The translations under genes and the position numbers were made by a program. The notes beneath the pieces were generated by a model. The model was not told the DNA's origin. It saw nothing but the letters and a program-made list of their open reading frames with translations, and searched no databases. Positions 25,393 through 34,361 of a stretch of DNA of 64,000 nucleotides are shown one piece after another. The DNA comes from Duncaniella sp. (lineage in GTDB: Bacteria > Bacteroidota > Bacteroidia > Bacteroidales > Muribaculaceae), in NCBI GenBank assembly GCA_029060405.1, contig JAIDUB010000081.1, forward strand, positions 1 through 64,000. Reading direction: 5' to 3'. Position 1 is the stretch's first letter. Every line of letters begins with the position of its first letter.

Positions 25393-26619
25393 ATGCTCTC
25401 ACTGAGAATAGCCCTCCGATACCTTTTCGCAAAAAAAAGCCACAGCGCTGTCAATGTGATTTCCCTCGTGTCCATGGCCGGAGTGGCCGTGGCCGCGATG
25501 GCGATGATATGTGTGCTGTCGGTATTCAACGGCTTTTCTCATCTGGCGCTCTCGCGCCTGTCGCTCATCGACGCTCCGCTGCGACTTACTCCGCGCGAAG
25601 GTGCGGTGATAGAGCGGGCTGACTCGCTTGCGAGTGCTCTGGTTGCGCTCCCCGGAGTAGGGGAGGTGTGTCCTGTGGTGGAGGATCAGGCCATGGCTAT
25701 AGCCGGCGATAAGCAGGTGCCGGTGATAATCCACGGCATACCTGAAGATTACGGTACTGTGTCGGGAATAGAATCAACGCTTATTGACGGCGAAATCAGG
25801 CAACCCGACGAAATGGGAGCCTATGTGACCCTGAGCGTGGGGCTCGCGTTGGCTCTTGACGTGCGCCCGGCTTACAGCAGCATAGTGCGTCTGCTCGTGC
25901 CCCGGCGCACAGGCCGTATCAATCCCGCCGCTCCGCTCTCGGCATTCCGATACGATACGCTTGTGGTGAGCGGTGTGTATGAGACGGATCAACAGGAATA
26001 TGATGTCGACCGCCTGTTCATGCCTCTCGATCGCGCGCGGCGACTGCTCGACTATACCACCGAAGCTTCAGCTCTCGACATCACCCCCGCGCCCGGAGTG
26101 ACTGAGGCCGATGCGACCCGACAGATTATCAAGGCCGCCGGATCCAAATATCGTGTCGCTGACCGATTGGAGCAGGAGGAGACCTCGTTCCGCATGATAA
26201 AAGTAGAGAAGTGGGTGACATTTCTCATGCTCGTGTTCATACTCGTTATGGCTTCGTTCAATATCCTCTCGACCATGTCGATGCTAATTATCGAGAAGCG
26301 TCCCGGCATAGCCCTGCTTGCTTCGATAGGCGCTCCCGCTTCAATGATAAAGCGGATATTCCTTACTCAAGGATTTCTTGTGGCGGCCGTGGGCGGTATC
26401 GCCGGTCTCGTCACCGGAATAATCCTTGTGCTGCTCCAGCAGCACTCAGGCTTCATAGAGCTTGGCGGCGACCATTCGCAGATGTCGATTACATCATATC
26501 CCGTAAAACTCATGGCGGGTGACGTGGCGGTGGTGGCGGCAATAATTGCCGTGATAGGTCTCGCCGCCGGGTTCATATCCTCATGGCGGCTCGACACATC
26601 GCCCGTACAGAAAACCTGA
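25393..26619 (+). CDS. ABC transporter permease of the LolC/LolE (FtsX) family
   Basis: 408 aa with one membrane helix at the N-terminus (VNVISLVSMAGVAVAAMAMICVLSVFNGF), a large periplasmic domain, and three helices in the C-terminal third (FLMLVFILVMASFNILSTMSMLIIEK and two more). The loop IIEKRPGIALLASIGAP is the conserved FtsX-type coupling segment. LolC/E extracts lipoproteins from the inner membrane for transfer to LolA. No ATPase gene is adjacent, so its partner must be encoded elsewhere. The function assignment rests on family resemblance. Confidence 0.88.
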   Translation: MLSLRIALRYLFAKKSHSAVNVISLVSMAGVAVAAMAMICVLSVFNGFSHLALSRLSLIDAPLRLTPREGAVIERADSLASALVALPGVGEVCPVVEDQAMAIAGDKQVPVIIHGIPEDYGTVSGIESTLIDGEIRQPDEMGAYVTLSVGLALALDVRPAYSSIVRLLVPRRTGRINPAAPLSAFRYDTLVVSGVYETDQQEYDVDRLFMPLDRARRLLDYTTEASALDITPAPGVTEADATRQIIKAAGSKYRVADRLEQEETSFRMIKVEKWVTFLMLVFILVMASFNILSTMSMLIIEKRPGIALLASIGAPASMIKRIFLTQGFLVAAVGGIAGLVTGIILVLLQQHSGFIELGGDHSQMSITSYPVKLMAGDVAVVAAIIAVIGLAAGFISSWRLDTSPVQKT

Positions 26620-26655
26620 AATCAACTACACAGTACAAATATATCTTTTAACCTC

Positions 26656-28827
26656 ATGAATGTTAACTCCAAATCCATAATTGGCCTCATGGCTGGAATA
26701 TCAACATCAGTATTGCTGTCGGGCTGCGGTGCAGGCTCAGCAACGACGGCCGGAAAATATCCCGCGGCTCCCACCTCGGAAACAGTCGATACCATTCAAG
26801 GTCTCGTAGTGGCCGACCCTTACCGCCCGCTTGAGGACGATACCGCCGCCGTGACACTCGAATGGGTGAAACAGGAAAATGCCGTGACACGCGCCTATCT
26901 CGATAAAATACCATTCCGCGGTGAAATAAAGGAACGTCTCACAAGGCTTAATTCCTATGCCAAACGATCTCTCCCGTGGCGAGGCGAGGACGGAAAGTAT
27001 TATTTCTATTACAACGACGGATTGCAGAATCAGTCGGTACTTTACCGCGCATCAACCCCATATGGCGAGGATGCCGAAGTATTTCTCGACCCAAACAAAC
27101 TCAGCGACGACGGTACGGTGGCGCTCACCGGTGTGAGCCAGAGTCCCGACGGGAAATATACAGCCTACACCATATCGCGCGCAGGATCGGACTGGACCGA
27201 GATATATGTGATGGAGACAGCTACAGGCAAGCTGCTCGACGACCATATCAACTGGGCTAAGTTTACCGGTGCCGAGTGGACACCCGACGGCTTCTACTAT
27301 AGCGCATATCCGCGTCCCGAGGCCGGAAAGGAGTATTCCGTAGCCAACGAGAACCATCAGATATACTTCCACCGCATAGGTACGCCCCAGAGCGAAGATA
27401 CGGTAGCGTTTGCCGATGCCGCTAATCCGCTGCATTTCCACTCGGCGCAGGTCACCGGAAAGAATCAGGAGTACTTCTTTGTGCTCGACGGAGGTGAGGG
27501 CATAGGCGAGGGCATACGCATGCGCCGCGGCAATTCATGGATCACCATTGAGCCGACACAGGACTATAATCACTCTATTCTGGGGGTGGTCGACGGAAAA
27601 ATTTACATCCTTACATCCTACGGCGCGCCTCTTCGCCGCATCATGACAGCCGACATAAACCGCCCCGGCCGTGAAAACTGGACCGAACTGATTCCTGAAG
27701 GCGAGGGTGTGATATCGTCGGCGGCATTCACCGGCGACAATCTTGCCGTGGTGTATGAGCAGGATGCAGCCAACAAGCTGGTGGTCTACGACAAGACGGG
27801 CAAAAAGGTAGCCGAGCCTCAGCTGCCCGCATCGCCGGCCTCGATAGGAATCAGCGCCGACCGCAAGCATCCCGAGGATTTCTTCGCGGGTTGCACCACA
27901 TTCACCTCACCGCTGCGCGTGTATCGTCTCGACCAAGCTACCGGAGCTGTCGCTGATATTACCCCCGCCGAGGCAGAAGGAAGCGTGCTCGCCACGATCA
28001 ATCCCGACGATTTCGTGACCGAGCAGGTATTTTTCACATCGGCCGACGGCACGAAAGTACCCATGTTTCTCACCTATAAGAAAGGACTGAAACGCGACGG
28101 ATCCAATCCCGTATACCTTTACGGTTACGGCGGCTTCAACGTGTCGCTCAATCCCGGCTATAATCCCAACCGCATGCTGTGGCTTGAAAACGGAGGTATC
28201 TATGCCCAGACCAATCTGCGCGGCGGCTCGGAGTATGGAGAGAAATGGCATGAGGCCGGTACCAAGATGAATAAGCTCAACGTATTCAACGACTTCATAG
28301 CAGCCGCCGAATATATGATTTCCGAAGGTTGGACCAAGCCCGAACTGCTTACAATCGAGGGCGGTTCCAACGGCGGACTGCTCGTGGGAGCGGTCACCAA
28401 CATGCGTCCCGATCTTTTTAAAGTCGCCATTCCCCGTGTGGGCGTGATGGATATGATGCGCTACCATCTGTTCACTATCGGATGGAACTGGGCCTCAGAC
28501 TACGGCACAAGCGCCGAGTCGCCCGAAATGGCGGAATATCTTCTCGGATACTCCCCGGTTCACAACATAAAGAACGACGGCACACCTTATCCCGCTATAC
28601 TTGTTACGACGGCCGATCACGATGACCGCGTCGTACCGGCTCACTCATTCAAGTATGCAGCTGCCCTTCAGGCCGCCGATACAGGCGATGCACCCAAACT
28701 TATCCGCATCGACTCCAATGCCGGTCACGGTGGAGGCAAACCGGTATCGAAGGTGATCGACGAGTATGCCGACATATATTCATTCATATATCACAACCTC
28801 GGCATCACGCCCGAGATCAAGAAGTGA
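26656..28827 (+). CDS. Prolyl oligopeptidase (S9A family) lipoprotein
   Basis: 723 aa. The N-terminus is a lipoprotein signal with LLSGCG, so the enzyme is probably membrane anchored. Residues about 40-470 are the beta-propeller that admits only short peptides. The hydrolase domain has Ser571 in GGSNGG, the acidic residue in ADHDDRV (656 or 657) and His691 in AGHGGG. It cleaves after proline inside peptides shorter than about 30 residues. Cysteine 24 would carry the lipid, so periplasmic or surface placement is likely. It complements the DPP IV at 4.2-6.4 kb. Confidence 0.93.
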   Translation: MNVNSKSIIGLMAGISTSVLLSGCGAGSATTAGKYPAAPTSETVDTIQGLVVADPYRPLEDDTAAVTLEWVKQENAVTRAYLDKIPFRGEIKERLTRLNSYAKRSLPWRGEDGKYYFYYNDGLQNQSVLYRASTPYGEDAEVFLDPNKLSDDGTVALTGVSQSPDGKYTAYTISRAGSDWTEIYVMETATGKLLDDHINWAKFTGAEWTPDGFYYSAYPRPEAGKEYSVANENHQIYFHRIGTPQSEDTVAFADAANPLHFHSAQVTGKNQEYFFVLDGGEGIGEGIRMRRGNSWITIEPTQDYNHSILGVVDGKIYILTSYGAPLRRIMTADINRPGRENWTELIPEGEGVISSAAFTGDNLAVVYEQDAANKLVVYDKTGKKVAEPQLPASPASIGISADRKHPEDFFAGCTTFTSPLRVYRLDQATGAVADITPAEAEGSVLATINPDDFVTEQVFFTSADGTKVPMFLTYKKGLKRDGSNPVYLYGYGGFNVSLNPGYNPNRMLWLENGGIYAQTNLRGGSEYGEKWHEAGTKMNKLNVFNDFIAAAEYMISEGWTKPELLTIEGGSNGGLLVGAVTNMRPDLFKVAIPRVGVMDMMRYHLFTIGWNWASDYGTSAESPEMAEYLLGYSPVHNIKNDGTPYPAILVTTADHDDRVVPAHSFKYAAALQAADTGDAPKLIRIDSNAGHGGGKPVSKVIDEYADIYSFIYHNLGITPEIKK

Positions 28828-28829
28828 AT

Positions 28830-29738
28830 ATGAGGCGACACCTTGCCATCACGGCTGTTGCGGCGGTATCGATAGCGCTCCATTCCTGTTTCACGGGGGT
28901 GGAGTCGACTCCGCGCATCGGTGCGGGGGAGGTGCGTAAGGAAACCGCCTCGGCTGTAGCCGAAGATACGGTGCTTGCCGGAGTGCTTCCCGAGCCATTT
29001 GATAAATGGACTCCCGGAAAACAATTTCTGGTTGACGATTCCCGTATTAGTCTGCTTTTCGGGACGACCCTGCCCGCGGGTAGAGATCTGCGTGGCGATA
29101 CACTGCTTTATGCCGGCTCATGGCGGGTGACTGATTTCGCAGGTCAACCCGCGACGATACTCAGGTTTACCGATACACGATTTCCCGCCGACACGCTCGA
29201 GTACAAGGTGAATTCCGAATCTCCCGCCGAGTTACCCTTTGCCGTGCAGCTGTCCATGGTCGAAAAGGCAAGAGACATACTTACCGGACGCACGTTTTAC
29301 CTCCTCACGCGGAGCCGCCGCGACAGTGCCGACAATATAATACCCGGGCGTCGCTACGTACCCGTCACGGTCGACTCGGTAATGCCCGGCACGGCGGTTA
29401 ATCCTGTGAAGATATCGTTTACCGACGATGCCGGTAAGCAGGCATGTCTGTACATGCCCGGGGGCGCCTCACCTGCATCACCGCGGCGCTTCGGAGCCGT
29501 GCTTGCGGTCAACGATCCCCGGCGGCGATATCCGGCAGTCACCGATGAGGTGTGGGAAAATATCATCGACGGCAAGGTCGCGGCGGGCATGACACGCGAC
29601 GAGTGCCGCCTGTCGCTCGGGAAACCCGCATCGGTCGACCGTATCCCCGGGTCAAGCTACCTGTATGAGCGGTGGGCATACGACAACGGAATATATCTGA
29701 TATTCGAGGATGGAGTGCTCACGCAATTCCGTCGCTGA
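28830..29738 (+). CDS. Lipoprotein of unknown function with BamE/SmpA-like C-terminus
   Basis: 302 aa from the ATG at 28830. The track uses a GTG two codons earlier that overlaps the previous stop. The signal peptide ends in a possible lipobox, IALHSC. The middle 200 residues are beta-rich and unrecognised. The last 60 residues (GKVAAGMTRDECRLSLGKPASV...ERWAYDNGIYLIFEDGVL) follow the BamE-type pattern of a helix with GMT and a short beta-sheet. It lies 2 bp after the prolyl oligopeptidase stop, so both are likely on one transcript. Role unknown. Confidence 0.7.
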   Translation: MRRHLAITAVAAVSIALHSCFTGVESTPRIGAGEVRKETASAVAEDTVLAGVLPEPFDKWTPGKQFLVDDSRISLLFGTTLPAGRDLRGDTLLYAGSWRVTDFAGQPATILRFTDTRFPADTLEYKVNSESPAELPFAVQLSMVEKARDILTGRTFYLLTRSRRDSADNIIPGRRYVPVTVDSVMPGTAVNPVKISFTDDAGKQACLYMPGGASPASPRRFGAVLAVNDPRRRYPAVTDEVWENIIDGKVAAGMTRDECRLSLGKPASVDRIPGSSYLYERWAYDNGIYLIFEDGVLTQFRR

Positions 29739-29755
29739 AAAAACATCATGAAGCA

Positions 29756-30526
29756 ATGCAACTGACATTTCTTGGAACCGGCACTTCAACGGGCGTTCCC
29801 ACACCGGCATGTCACTGTGATATATGCCTGTCAGACGACCCTCACGACAAGCGCCTGCGCGCGTCGGCTCTCGTGGAATCAGCCGGGAAAAACATACTTA
29901 TCGACTGCGGCCCCGACTTCCGCTATCAGGCCCTCCGTGCCGGAATAGAGCGGATCGACGCCGTACTCGTCACCCACTCCCATTACGACCACGTGGGCGG
30001 CTTCGACGATTTGCGTGCCTACTGCGCCCTGCTGCCCGGCAACCGCATGCCCGTGTACTGCACCGCCGATGTTGCAGCCGACTTCCACGCACGGATGCCA
30101 TATTGCTTCGCCGAGCACCCGTATCCCGGCGTGCCGAAATTTGACATCCACATCATCGACAAAGAACCATTCACCGCGGCAGGAGCGGAAGTGATGCCGT
30201 TTCCCGTCATGCACCGCAATCTCGAGATACGCGGTTACCACATCGGCAACCTCGCCTATGTCACTGACTGCCTCGTCATGCCCGAAGAATCACGCAAAAT
30301 AGTGGAAGGAGTCGATACGCTCGTGATCAATGCCCTCCGCTTCAAGCCCCATTACTCCCACATGTCGCTTTCACAGGCACTCGAAGAAATCGCCCTGCTG
30401 CATCCCCGTCGAGCCTACCTGACCCACATGAGCCACGATATAGGCTACCACCGCGATCTCCCCGTACATCTCCCGCCCCACGTCCATCCCGCCTCCGACG
30501 GCCTCCGTATCCACATACCTGATTGA
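29756..30526 (+). CDS. MBL-fold metal-dependent hydrolase (PhnP-like)
   Basis: 256 aa from the ATG at 29756, which begins the characteristic strand MQLTFLGTGTSTGVP. The track start would add 28 residues read through the preceding gene. It has the metallo-beta-lactamase signature THSHYDHVGG and further metal ligands in MHRN, VTDC and THMSHD. A CHCDIC cluster near residues 19-24 is like that in PhnP phosphodiesterases, which bind a structural metal. Closest in type to cyclic phosphate phosphodiesterases, but the substrate is not readable. It follows the lipoprotein gene by 17 bp. Confidence 0.87.
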   Translation: MQLTFLGTGTSTGVPTPACHCDICLSDDPHDKRLRASALVESAGKNILIDCGPDFRYQALRAGIERIDAVLVTHSHYDHVGGFDDLRAYCALLPGNRMPVYCTADVAADFHARMPYCFAEHPYPGVPKFDIHIIDKEPFTAAGAEVMPFPVMHRNLEIRGYHIGNLAYVTDCLVMPEESRKIVEGVDTLVINALRFKPHYSHMSLSQALEEIALLHPRRAYLTHMSHDIGYHRDLPVHLPPHVHPASDGLRIHIPD

Positions 30527-30587
30527 GAATATTAGCGCGATAACGCTGATTATTACTAACTTTTGCAAGTTTTTTTGCCGTTTTTGC

Positions 30588-30617
30588 TTGTATGTTTAAA
30601 AATTTTTTTAATTTTGC
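30588..30617 (+). promoter_or_regulatory. Promoter of the histone H1-like gene
   Basis: TTG at 30588-30590, an 18-bp spacer and TAATTTTGC at 30609-30617, about 36 bp before the ATG. Confidence 0.75.
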
Positions 30618-30652
30618 CGCATAATCCAATTTTTTAATAAACTTTCCTGAAA

Positions 30653-30829
30653 ATGAAAAATTTAGTTGAAAAGATCGCTACTCTTTGCGAAAACTTCGCA
30701 AAAGATGCAGTTGCTCAGGTTGAGAGCGGCAACAAGGCTGCCGGTGCCCGCGCACGCAAAGTATCTCTCGAACTCGAGAAAGCTATGAAAGAATTCCGTA
30801 AACTCTCTATCGAAGAGTCGAAGAAATAA
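30653..30829 (+). CDS. Histone H1-like protein (58 aa)
   Basis: This gene is below the length cut-off of the ORF track. Translation begins MKNLVEKIATLCENFAKDAV and ends IEESKK, 58 residues. It has many lysines and a GNKAAGARARKVS segment like that of the short Hc1/histone H1-type proteins found throughout Bacteroidetes. Those are abundant small basic proteins believed to bind DNA, though function is poorly known. It has its own strong promoter and terminator, so it is a monocistronic and probably highly expressed gene. Confidence 0.85.
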   Translation: MKNLVEKIATLCENFAKDAVAQVESGNKAAGARARKVSLELEKAMKEFRKLSIEESKK

Positions 30830-30859
30830 CTTTCTGATCCACACAATCCGCTACATCAC

Positions 30860-30918
30860 AGGGATAAACCATTCTGAGGCATATGCTTCAGGTGGGTGTA
30901 TCCCTTGATTTTTTATAA
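30860..30918 (+). terminator. Intrinsic terminator after the histone H1-like gene
   Basis: Outer stem agggata / tatccct, an inner hairpin ctgaggcatatgcttcag, and the tail TTGATTTTTTAT. Confidence 0.85.
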
Positions 30919-30932
30919 GTAAGTTACTTACT
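30918..30932. promoter_or_regulatory. Palindrome upstream of pyrK
   Basis: AGTAAGTTACTTACT has perfect 7-bp arms around one central base and is followed by GTTTTTTTATAC, 18 bp before the pyrK start. It could be an operator or a short terminator-like hairpin. Confidence 0.4.
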
Positions 30933-30949
30933 GTTTTTTTATACTATAC

Positions 30950-31717
30950 ATGAAACAGATACGCGAGTTTACGGTGAAATCGGCGGAGCGATACGGCGAG
31001 CTGTACGCACTGCTGACACTGACCACTACCGATGGCCTCGAACTCCCCGAGTGTAGGCCCGGTCAGTTTGTTCAGGTCGCGGTGGAAGCTCCCGGTGTTT
31101 TCCTGCGCCGTCCTATATCGATTAATTCCGTCGACATCGCCGAGGGGGTTCTCACCCTGCTTGTGCGTGATGCCGGCAAAGCGACCCACCAACTTGTAAA
31201 CATGACTGCCGGCGAGAGGCTTAACATCATCTTACCCCTCGGCAATGGTTTTACTACCGGTCTCCCCGCCGGAAGCCGCGTGCTTCTTGCCGGTGGCGGA
31301 GTGGGTGTCGCTCCTATGTTTTATCTCGGCACCGAGCTCAAGCGCGAGGGACTCGCTCCCGAATTCCTGTTGGGAGCGCGGTCGGCTGACCAGTTGCTGA
31401 TGCTCGATGAGTTCCGCAAAATAGGCGAGGTACATATCTGCACTGACGACGGCAGTCTTGGCACTCATGGTGTCGTGACTGATCATGAGGTGCTCTCGAC
31501 ACACTTGGACCGGATATATTGCTGCGGCCCGGCTCCGATGATGAAAGCCGTGGCACGCGTGGCACGTGAGAAGGGCGTGGAGTGTGAAGTATCGCTCGAA
31601 AACATGATGGCATGCGGATTGGGCGCATGCCTGTGCTGCGTCGAAAAAACTGTCAGGGGCAATGTGTGTGTATGCACCGAAGGCCCGGTGTTTAACATTT
31701 CAGAACTAACATGGTAA
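30950..31717 (+). CDS. pyrK: Dihydroorotate dehydrogenase B electron-transfer subunit PyrK
   Basis: Passes electrons from PyrD to NAD+ through FAD and a 2Fe-2S cluster in pyrimidine synthesis. The FAD-binding barrel has FLRRPISINSV. The NAD-binding fold has LLAGGGVGVAPM and CCGPAPMM. The C-terminal cluster ligands are in MACGLGACLCCVE and VCVCTEG. 255 aa is normal. Its stop is 3 bp before the pyrD ATG, the usual pair for a class 1B enzyme. Confidence 0.96.
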   Translation: MKQIREFTVKSAERYGELYALLTLTTTDGLELPECRPGQFVQVAVEAPGVFLRRPISINSVDIAEGVLTLLVRDAGKATHQLVNMTAGERLNIILPLGNGFTTGLPAGSRVLLAGGGVGVAPMFYLGTELKREGLAPEFLLGARSADQLLMLDEFRKIGEVHICTDDGSLGTHGVVTDHEVLSTHLDRIYCCGPAPMMKAVARVAREKGVECEVSLENMMACGLGACLCCVEKTVRGNVCVCTEGPVFNISELTW

Positions 31718-31720
31718 GTC

Positions 31721-32626
31721 ATGGCAAATCTTGAAGTAAAACTCGGTCAGCTGACCATGAAGAATCCCGTAGCCACGGCGTCGGGAACATTCGGCTACGG
31801 AGAGGAATATGCTCCTTTTATTGACCTGTCGCGTCTGGGGGCGTATATAGTTAAAGGCACCACGCTTCTGCCCCGCGAGGGCAACCCTTATCCGCGCATG
31901 GTGGAGACTCCTTCGGGTATGCTGAATGCCGTGGGGCTGCAAAACAAGGGCGTGGATTATTTTATCGAGCATATCTATCCGCGTATCAAGGAGATAGATT
32001 CACACATGATAGTTAATGTGTCAGGTTCGCGTGTGGATGACTACGTTGAGACCGCCCGCCGCCTTGCCCCTCTTGATGGCGTGGCTGCCATCGAGGTCAA
32101 TATCTCGTGTCCTAACGTGAAGGAAGGCGGTATGGCATTCGTTCCCACATGCGAGGGCGCTGCTGAAGTCACTGCTGCGGTACGCAAGGCATTCCCGCGT
32201 GAAATGATTGTGAAGCTGTCGCCTAATGTCACGAGCATCGCCGATATCGCCCGCGCTGTCGAAGCCGAGGGCGCCGACTCGGTTTCGCTCATCAACACTC
32301 TCATGGGTATGGCTATCGATACGGAGCGCCGCCGTCCTTATCTGTCGACCGTTACCGGCGGATTGTCGGGGGCTGCCGTGCGTCCCGTCGCTGTAAGAAT
32401 GGTATGGCAGGTGAAAAAAGCGGTGAAAATTCCGGTGATAGGTCTGGGAGGTATCATGAACGGACGCGATGCCATTGAATTCATGCTTGCCGGCGCTACA
32501 GCGGTGCAGGTAGGTACAGCCAATTTTATCGATCCGGCAGTTACGGTTAAAATCGTTGACTATATCGATGACTGGTGCTCCCGCCACGGCGTTGCCGATA
32601 TCAATGAAATCGTGGGGGAAATCTGA
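31721..32626 (+). CDS. pyrD: Dihydroorotate dehydrogenase class 1B catalytic subunit PyrD
   Basis: Oxidises dihydroorotate to orotate with FMN; with PyrK it uses NAD+. 301 aa, complete. The FMN contact lysine is in IVKGTT (Lys45) and the catalytic base is Cys130 in NISCPN. Other signatures are [21 protein letters not shown] and AVQVGTANF. The gene is intact, but its last ~560 bp are repeated without visible change in the truncated copy at 35.0-35.8 kb. A stop-rich heptamer repeat begins directly after the TGA. Confidence 0.97.
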   Translation: MANLEVKLGQLTMKNPVATASGTFGYGEEYAPFIDLSRLGAYIVKGTTLLPREGNPYPRMVETPSGMLNAVGLQNKGVDYFIEHIYPRIKEIDSHMIVNVSGSRVDDYVETARRLAPLDGVAAIEVNISCPNVKEGGMAFVPTCEGAAEVTAAVRKAFPREMIVKLSPNVTSIADIARAVEAEGADSVSLINTLMGMAIDTERRRPYLSTVTGGLSGAAVRPVAVRMVWQVKKAVKIPVIGLGGIMNGRDAIEFMLAGATAVQVGTANFIDPAVTVKIVDYIDDWCSRHGVADINEIVGEI

Positions 32627-32682
32627 TGATTAATGATTAATGATTCATGATTCATGATTCACGATTCATGATTAATGATTTT
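32627..32682. repeat. Heptamer tandem repeat TGATTMA after pyrD
   Basis: Eight consecutive 7-bp units (TGATTAA, TGATTCA, CGATTCA, ending TGATTTT) begin at the base after the pyrD stop. The equivalent array after the second copy has eleven units. Confidence 0.9.
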
Positions 32683-32787
32683 CAATGGAGAATTACGGCA
32701 TGCGTCGTATTTCTCCATTTCCAACTACTAATCAGGATTTATTAGGGTAGCCTCAATCATTATTGATTAGTCAATAACATTCAATAC

Positions 32788-32821
32788 AAAAAGCGTACCA
32801 GAGAAATCCAGCACGCTTTTT
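32788..32821. terminator. Bidirectional terminator between pyrD and the islet genes
   Basis: aaaaagcgt / acgcttttt inverted repeat with A and T runs on both sides, placed between the convergent pyrD and the 72-aa islet gene. Confidence 0.8.
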
Positions 32822-32855
32822 GTTGTCTTGGGCAGAATGTAGGTTATACTATACG

Positions 32856-33074
32856 TCAAATGCGTTCATACGTGATTGTGTACTGATGGTACTGAGCAAA
32901 AGTCTGTACTTTAGTCCAGTCAGGCATGCCTACAAAATTTGCTACTGCCTGACACATCAGTTTGAGGTCAGGATTTCCAGAATTGCTGTTAGTGGTGAAT
33001 GTGATGACATCACCCTTTTTGATTTTGCCACAATATAGGTCTTGTTTTGCGACAAGTTTACATCTAAAAGCCAT
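32856..33074 (-). CDS. Small protein of unknown function (72 aa)
   Basis: ATG start, 72 residues, no signal peptide or membrane helix. It begins MAFRCKLVAKQDLYCGKIKKGDVITFTT, which looks like a small beta-barrel-type fold with two cysteines. I do not recognise it. It lies 18 bp downstream of the nuclease-like gene on the same strand, so the two probably share a transcript, and it could be an accessory to it. AT-rich codon use unlike the neighbouring housekeeping genes suggests acquisition. Confidence 0.55.
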   Translation of the reverse strand: MAFRCKLVAKQDLYCGKIKKGDVITFTTNSNSGNPDLKLMCQAVANFVGMPDWTKVQTFAQYHQYTITYERI

Positions 33075-33092
33075 AATTGAGATGATTTTAAG

Positions 33093-33956
33093 TTAAACAT
33101 TGAGTTGGTATGTATCTGAGATGCGTTCCCAAACACACATATTCTTTTCTTTGGTAAGTTGCGGATTGATTTTGAAGACACCTACGAAATTATAGGCTGG
33201 CAGTACACCATAAGCCATTTCTTTCATAAAGGTTATGCGCTTTTGGTTGGAATTGATCCACTGTGCTATATGTTTCGAGCGTTCTTCTTCGGAACGTTTG
33301 TTGTATTCATAAATGTAGCGTCCGTCTTTGGATAATTCATTGTGCCATGTTCGGTGATTGGGTTGCGGCCACCACACAATTTCATCTTTCTTATTAGGAA
33401 CAGCAACTGAACTTACACGAAGATAGCCACGATGTTTTGGTTTGGTACCGAATACCGCTGCAATATCATCAATTGTGGTTAGCCAATCTTCGGAATTTAC
33501 CGAGAAAAAGCCACGTGATTTGTAATATTCGGGTGTTGAGCGAGTAATTGAGTAGTCACAAGGAAGAAAGCGCTCCCCGAGAGCGGAAATACGTCTACGA
33601 ATTTCTGCAACAACTTCATCAACCTGTTTATGGATTTCCTCTAAACTCCCCGATGCTTTGATTACGAATACATCAGCATTGGTCGCATCTGCCACTTCTT
33701 GATTACGGATAGCGTCCTTCGCTTTCTGTGTTTCTTCTTCGTGATACCCCTCGTTTACCTCTATTATCATGCCTACTTGTGGAAGATAGAGGTCCGCGAA
33801 AGCATACCCATCCTTACGTTTGACATATTGCTGGAGTACGAAACGCACACGCATATCGTCAAGTTTATGCCATATCCGATTAATGACATAGGATTCTGTT
33901 GCTTTGTTGGCTATTTTAGCCAACATGTTGGTGATTATTATTCTTTGAAAGTTCAT
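33093..33956 (-). CDS. Putative PD-(D/E)XK-type nuclease
   Basis: 287 aa from the ATG at 33956. The track extends a further 63 codons to a TTG at 34145, which cannot be excluded. Residues about 40-120 (coordinates from the ATG) contain VKRKDGYAFADLYLPQVGMIIEVNEGYH, followed by an AIRNQEVADATNADVFVIKA helix-strand. Acidic residue, then strand with E-x-N/E, then helix is the layout of PD-(D/E)XK and DUF559/Vsr-like endonucleases. The C-terminal half (FFSVNSEDWLTTIDD, WWPQPNHRTWHNELSK) is unrecognised and may recognise DNA. AT-rich and confined to the pyrD islet, it may be a defence or selfish-element nuclease. Confidence 0.6.
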   Translation of the reverse strand: MNFQRIIITNMLAKIANKATESYVINRIWHKLDDMRVRFVLQQYVKRKDGYAFADLYLPQVGMIIEVNEGYHEEETQKAKDAIRNQEVADATNADVFVIKASGSLEEIHKQVDEVVAEIRRRISALGERFLPCDYSITRSTPEYYKSRGFFSVNSEDWLTTIDDIAAVFGTKPKHRGYLRVSSVAVPNKKDEIVWWPQPNHRTWHNELSKDGRYIYEYNKRSEEERSKHIAQWINSNQKRITFMKEMAYGVLPAYNFVGVFKINPQLTKEKNMCVWERISDTYQLNV

Positions 33957-34163
33957 ATCTCTTTGGTTTATACCTACACACGAAAAAAGAGCGACAGCCA
34001 AAACTTTTTCCTCATTTGCTTTCGTAGGTTCTGGTAAACCTTTTGCCCAAATAAGTAAAAAGCAGTCTGCGCCCTTGTCGGGTACAAACCAACATTTTGA
34101 CTTATTATTTGGGGCTTTGAAATTTACCAGATTTACGAAAGCCAAATAACTTGTCTAAAAGTT

Positions 34164-34310
34164 ATGTTTGAAATATGTCTTGTTTCAGTCTTTCTGTTTC
34201 TTGCTTCAGCGGTTTTAAGTTTTACTATTCGCAAAATAAGCAAAAATTTCGGAAATATGCAAGAGCATATCGCAGAACTGCCTAAAAAATTGGATGTTGC
34301 CTCATCATAA
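34164..34310 (+). CDS. Possible small single-pass membrane protein (48 aa)
   Basis: Too short for the track. An ATG opens MFEICLVSVFLFLASAVLSF, a convincing membrane helix, followed by a charged tail (RKISKNFGNMQEHIAELPKK). It is divergent from the nuclease-like gene and followed at once by a strong hairpin terminator. A real gene is plausible but there is no homology evidence. Confidence 0.4.
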   Translation: MFEICLVSVFLFLASAVLSFTIRKISKNFGNMQEHIAELPKKLDVASS

Positions 34311-34311
34311 A

Positions 34312-34343
34312 AATACCCACCCGAATTGTTCCGAGTGGGTATT
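34312..34343. terminator. Bidirectional terminator inside the islet
   Basis: Inverted repeat aatacccac / gtgggtatt with additional cg/cg pairing, between the 48-aa ORF and the convergent 143-aa gene. Confidence 0.8.
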
Positions 34344-34361
34344 GGGTATTATAGTAGGTAT

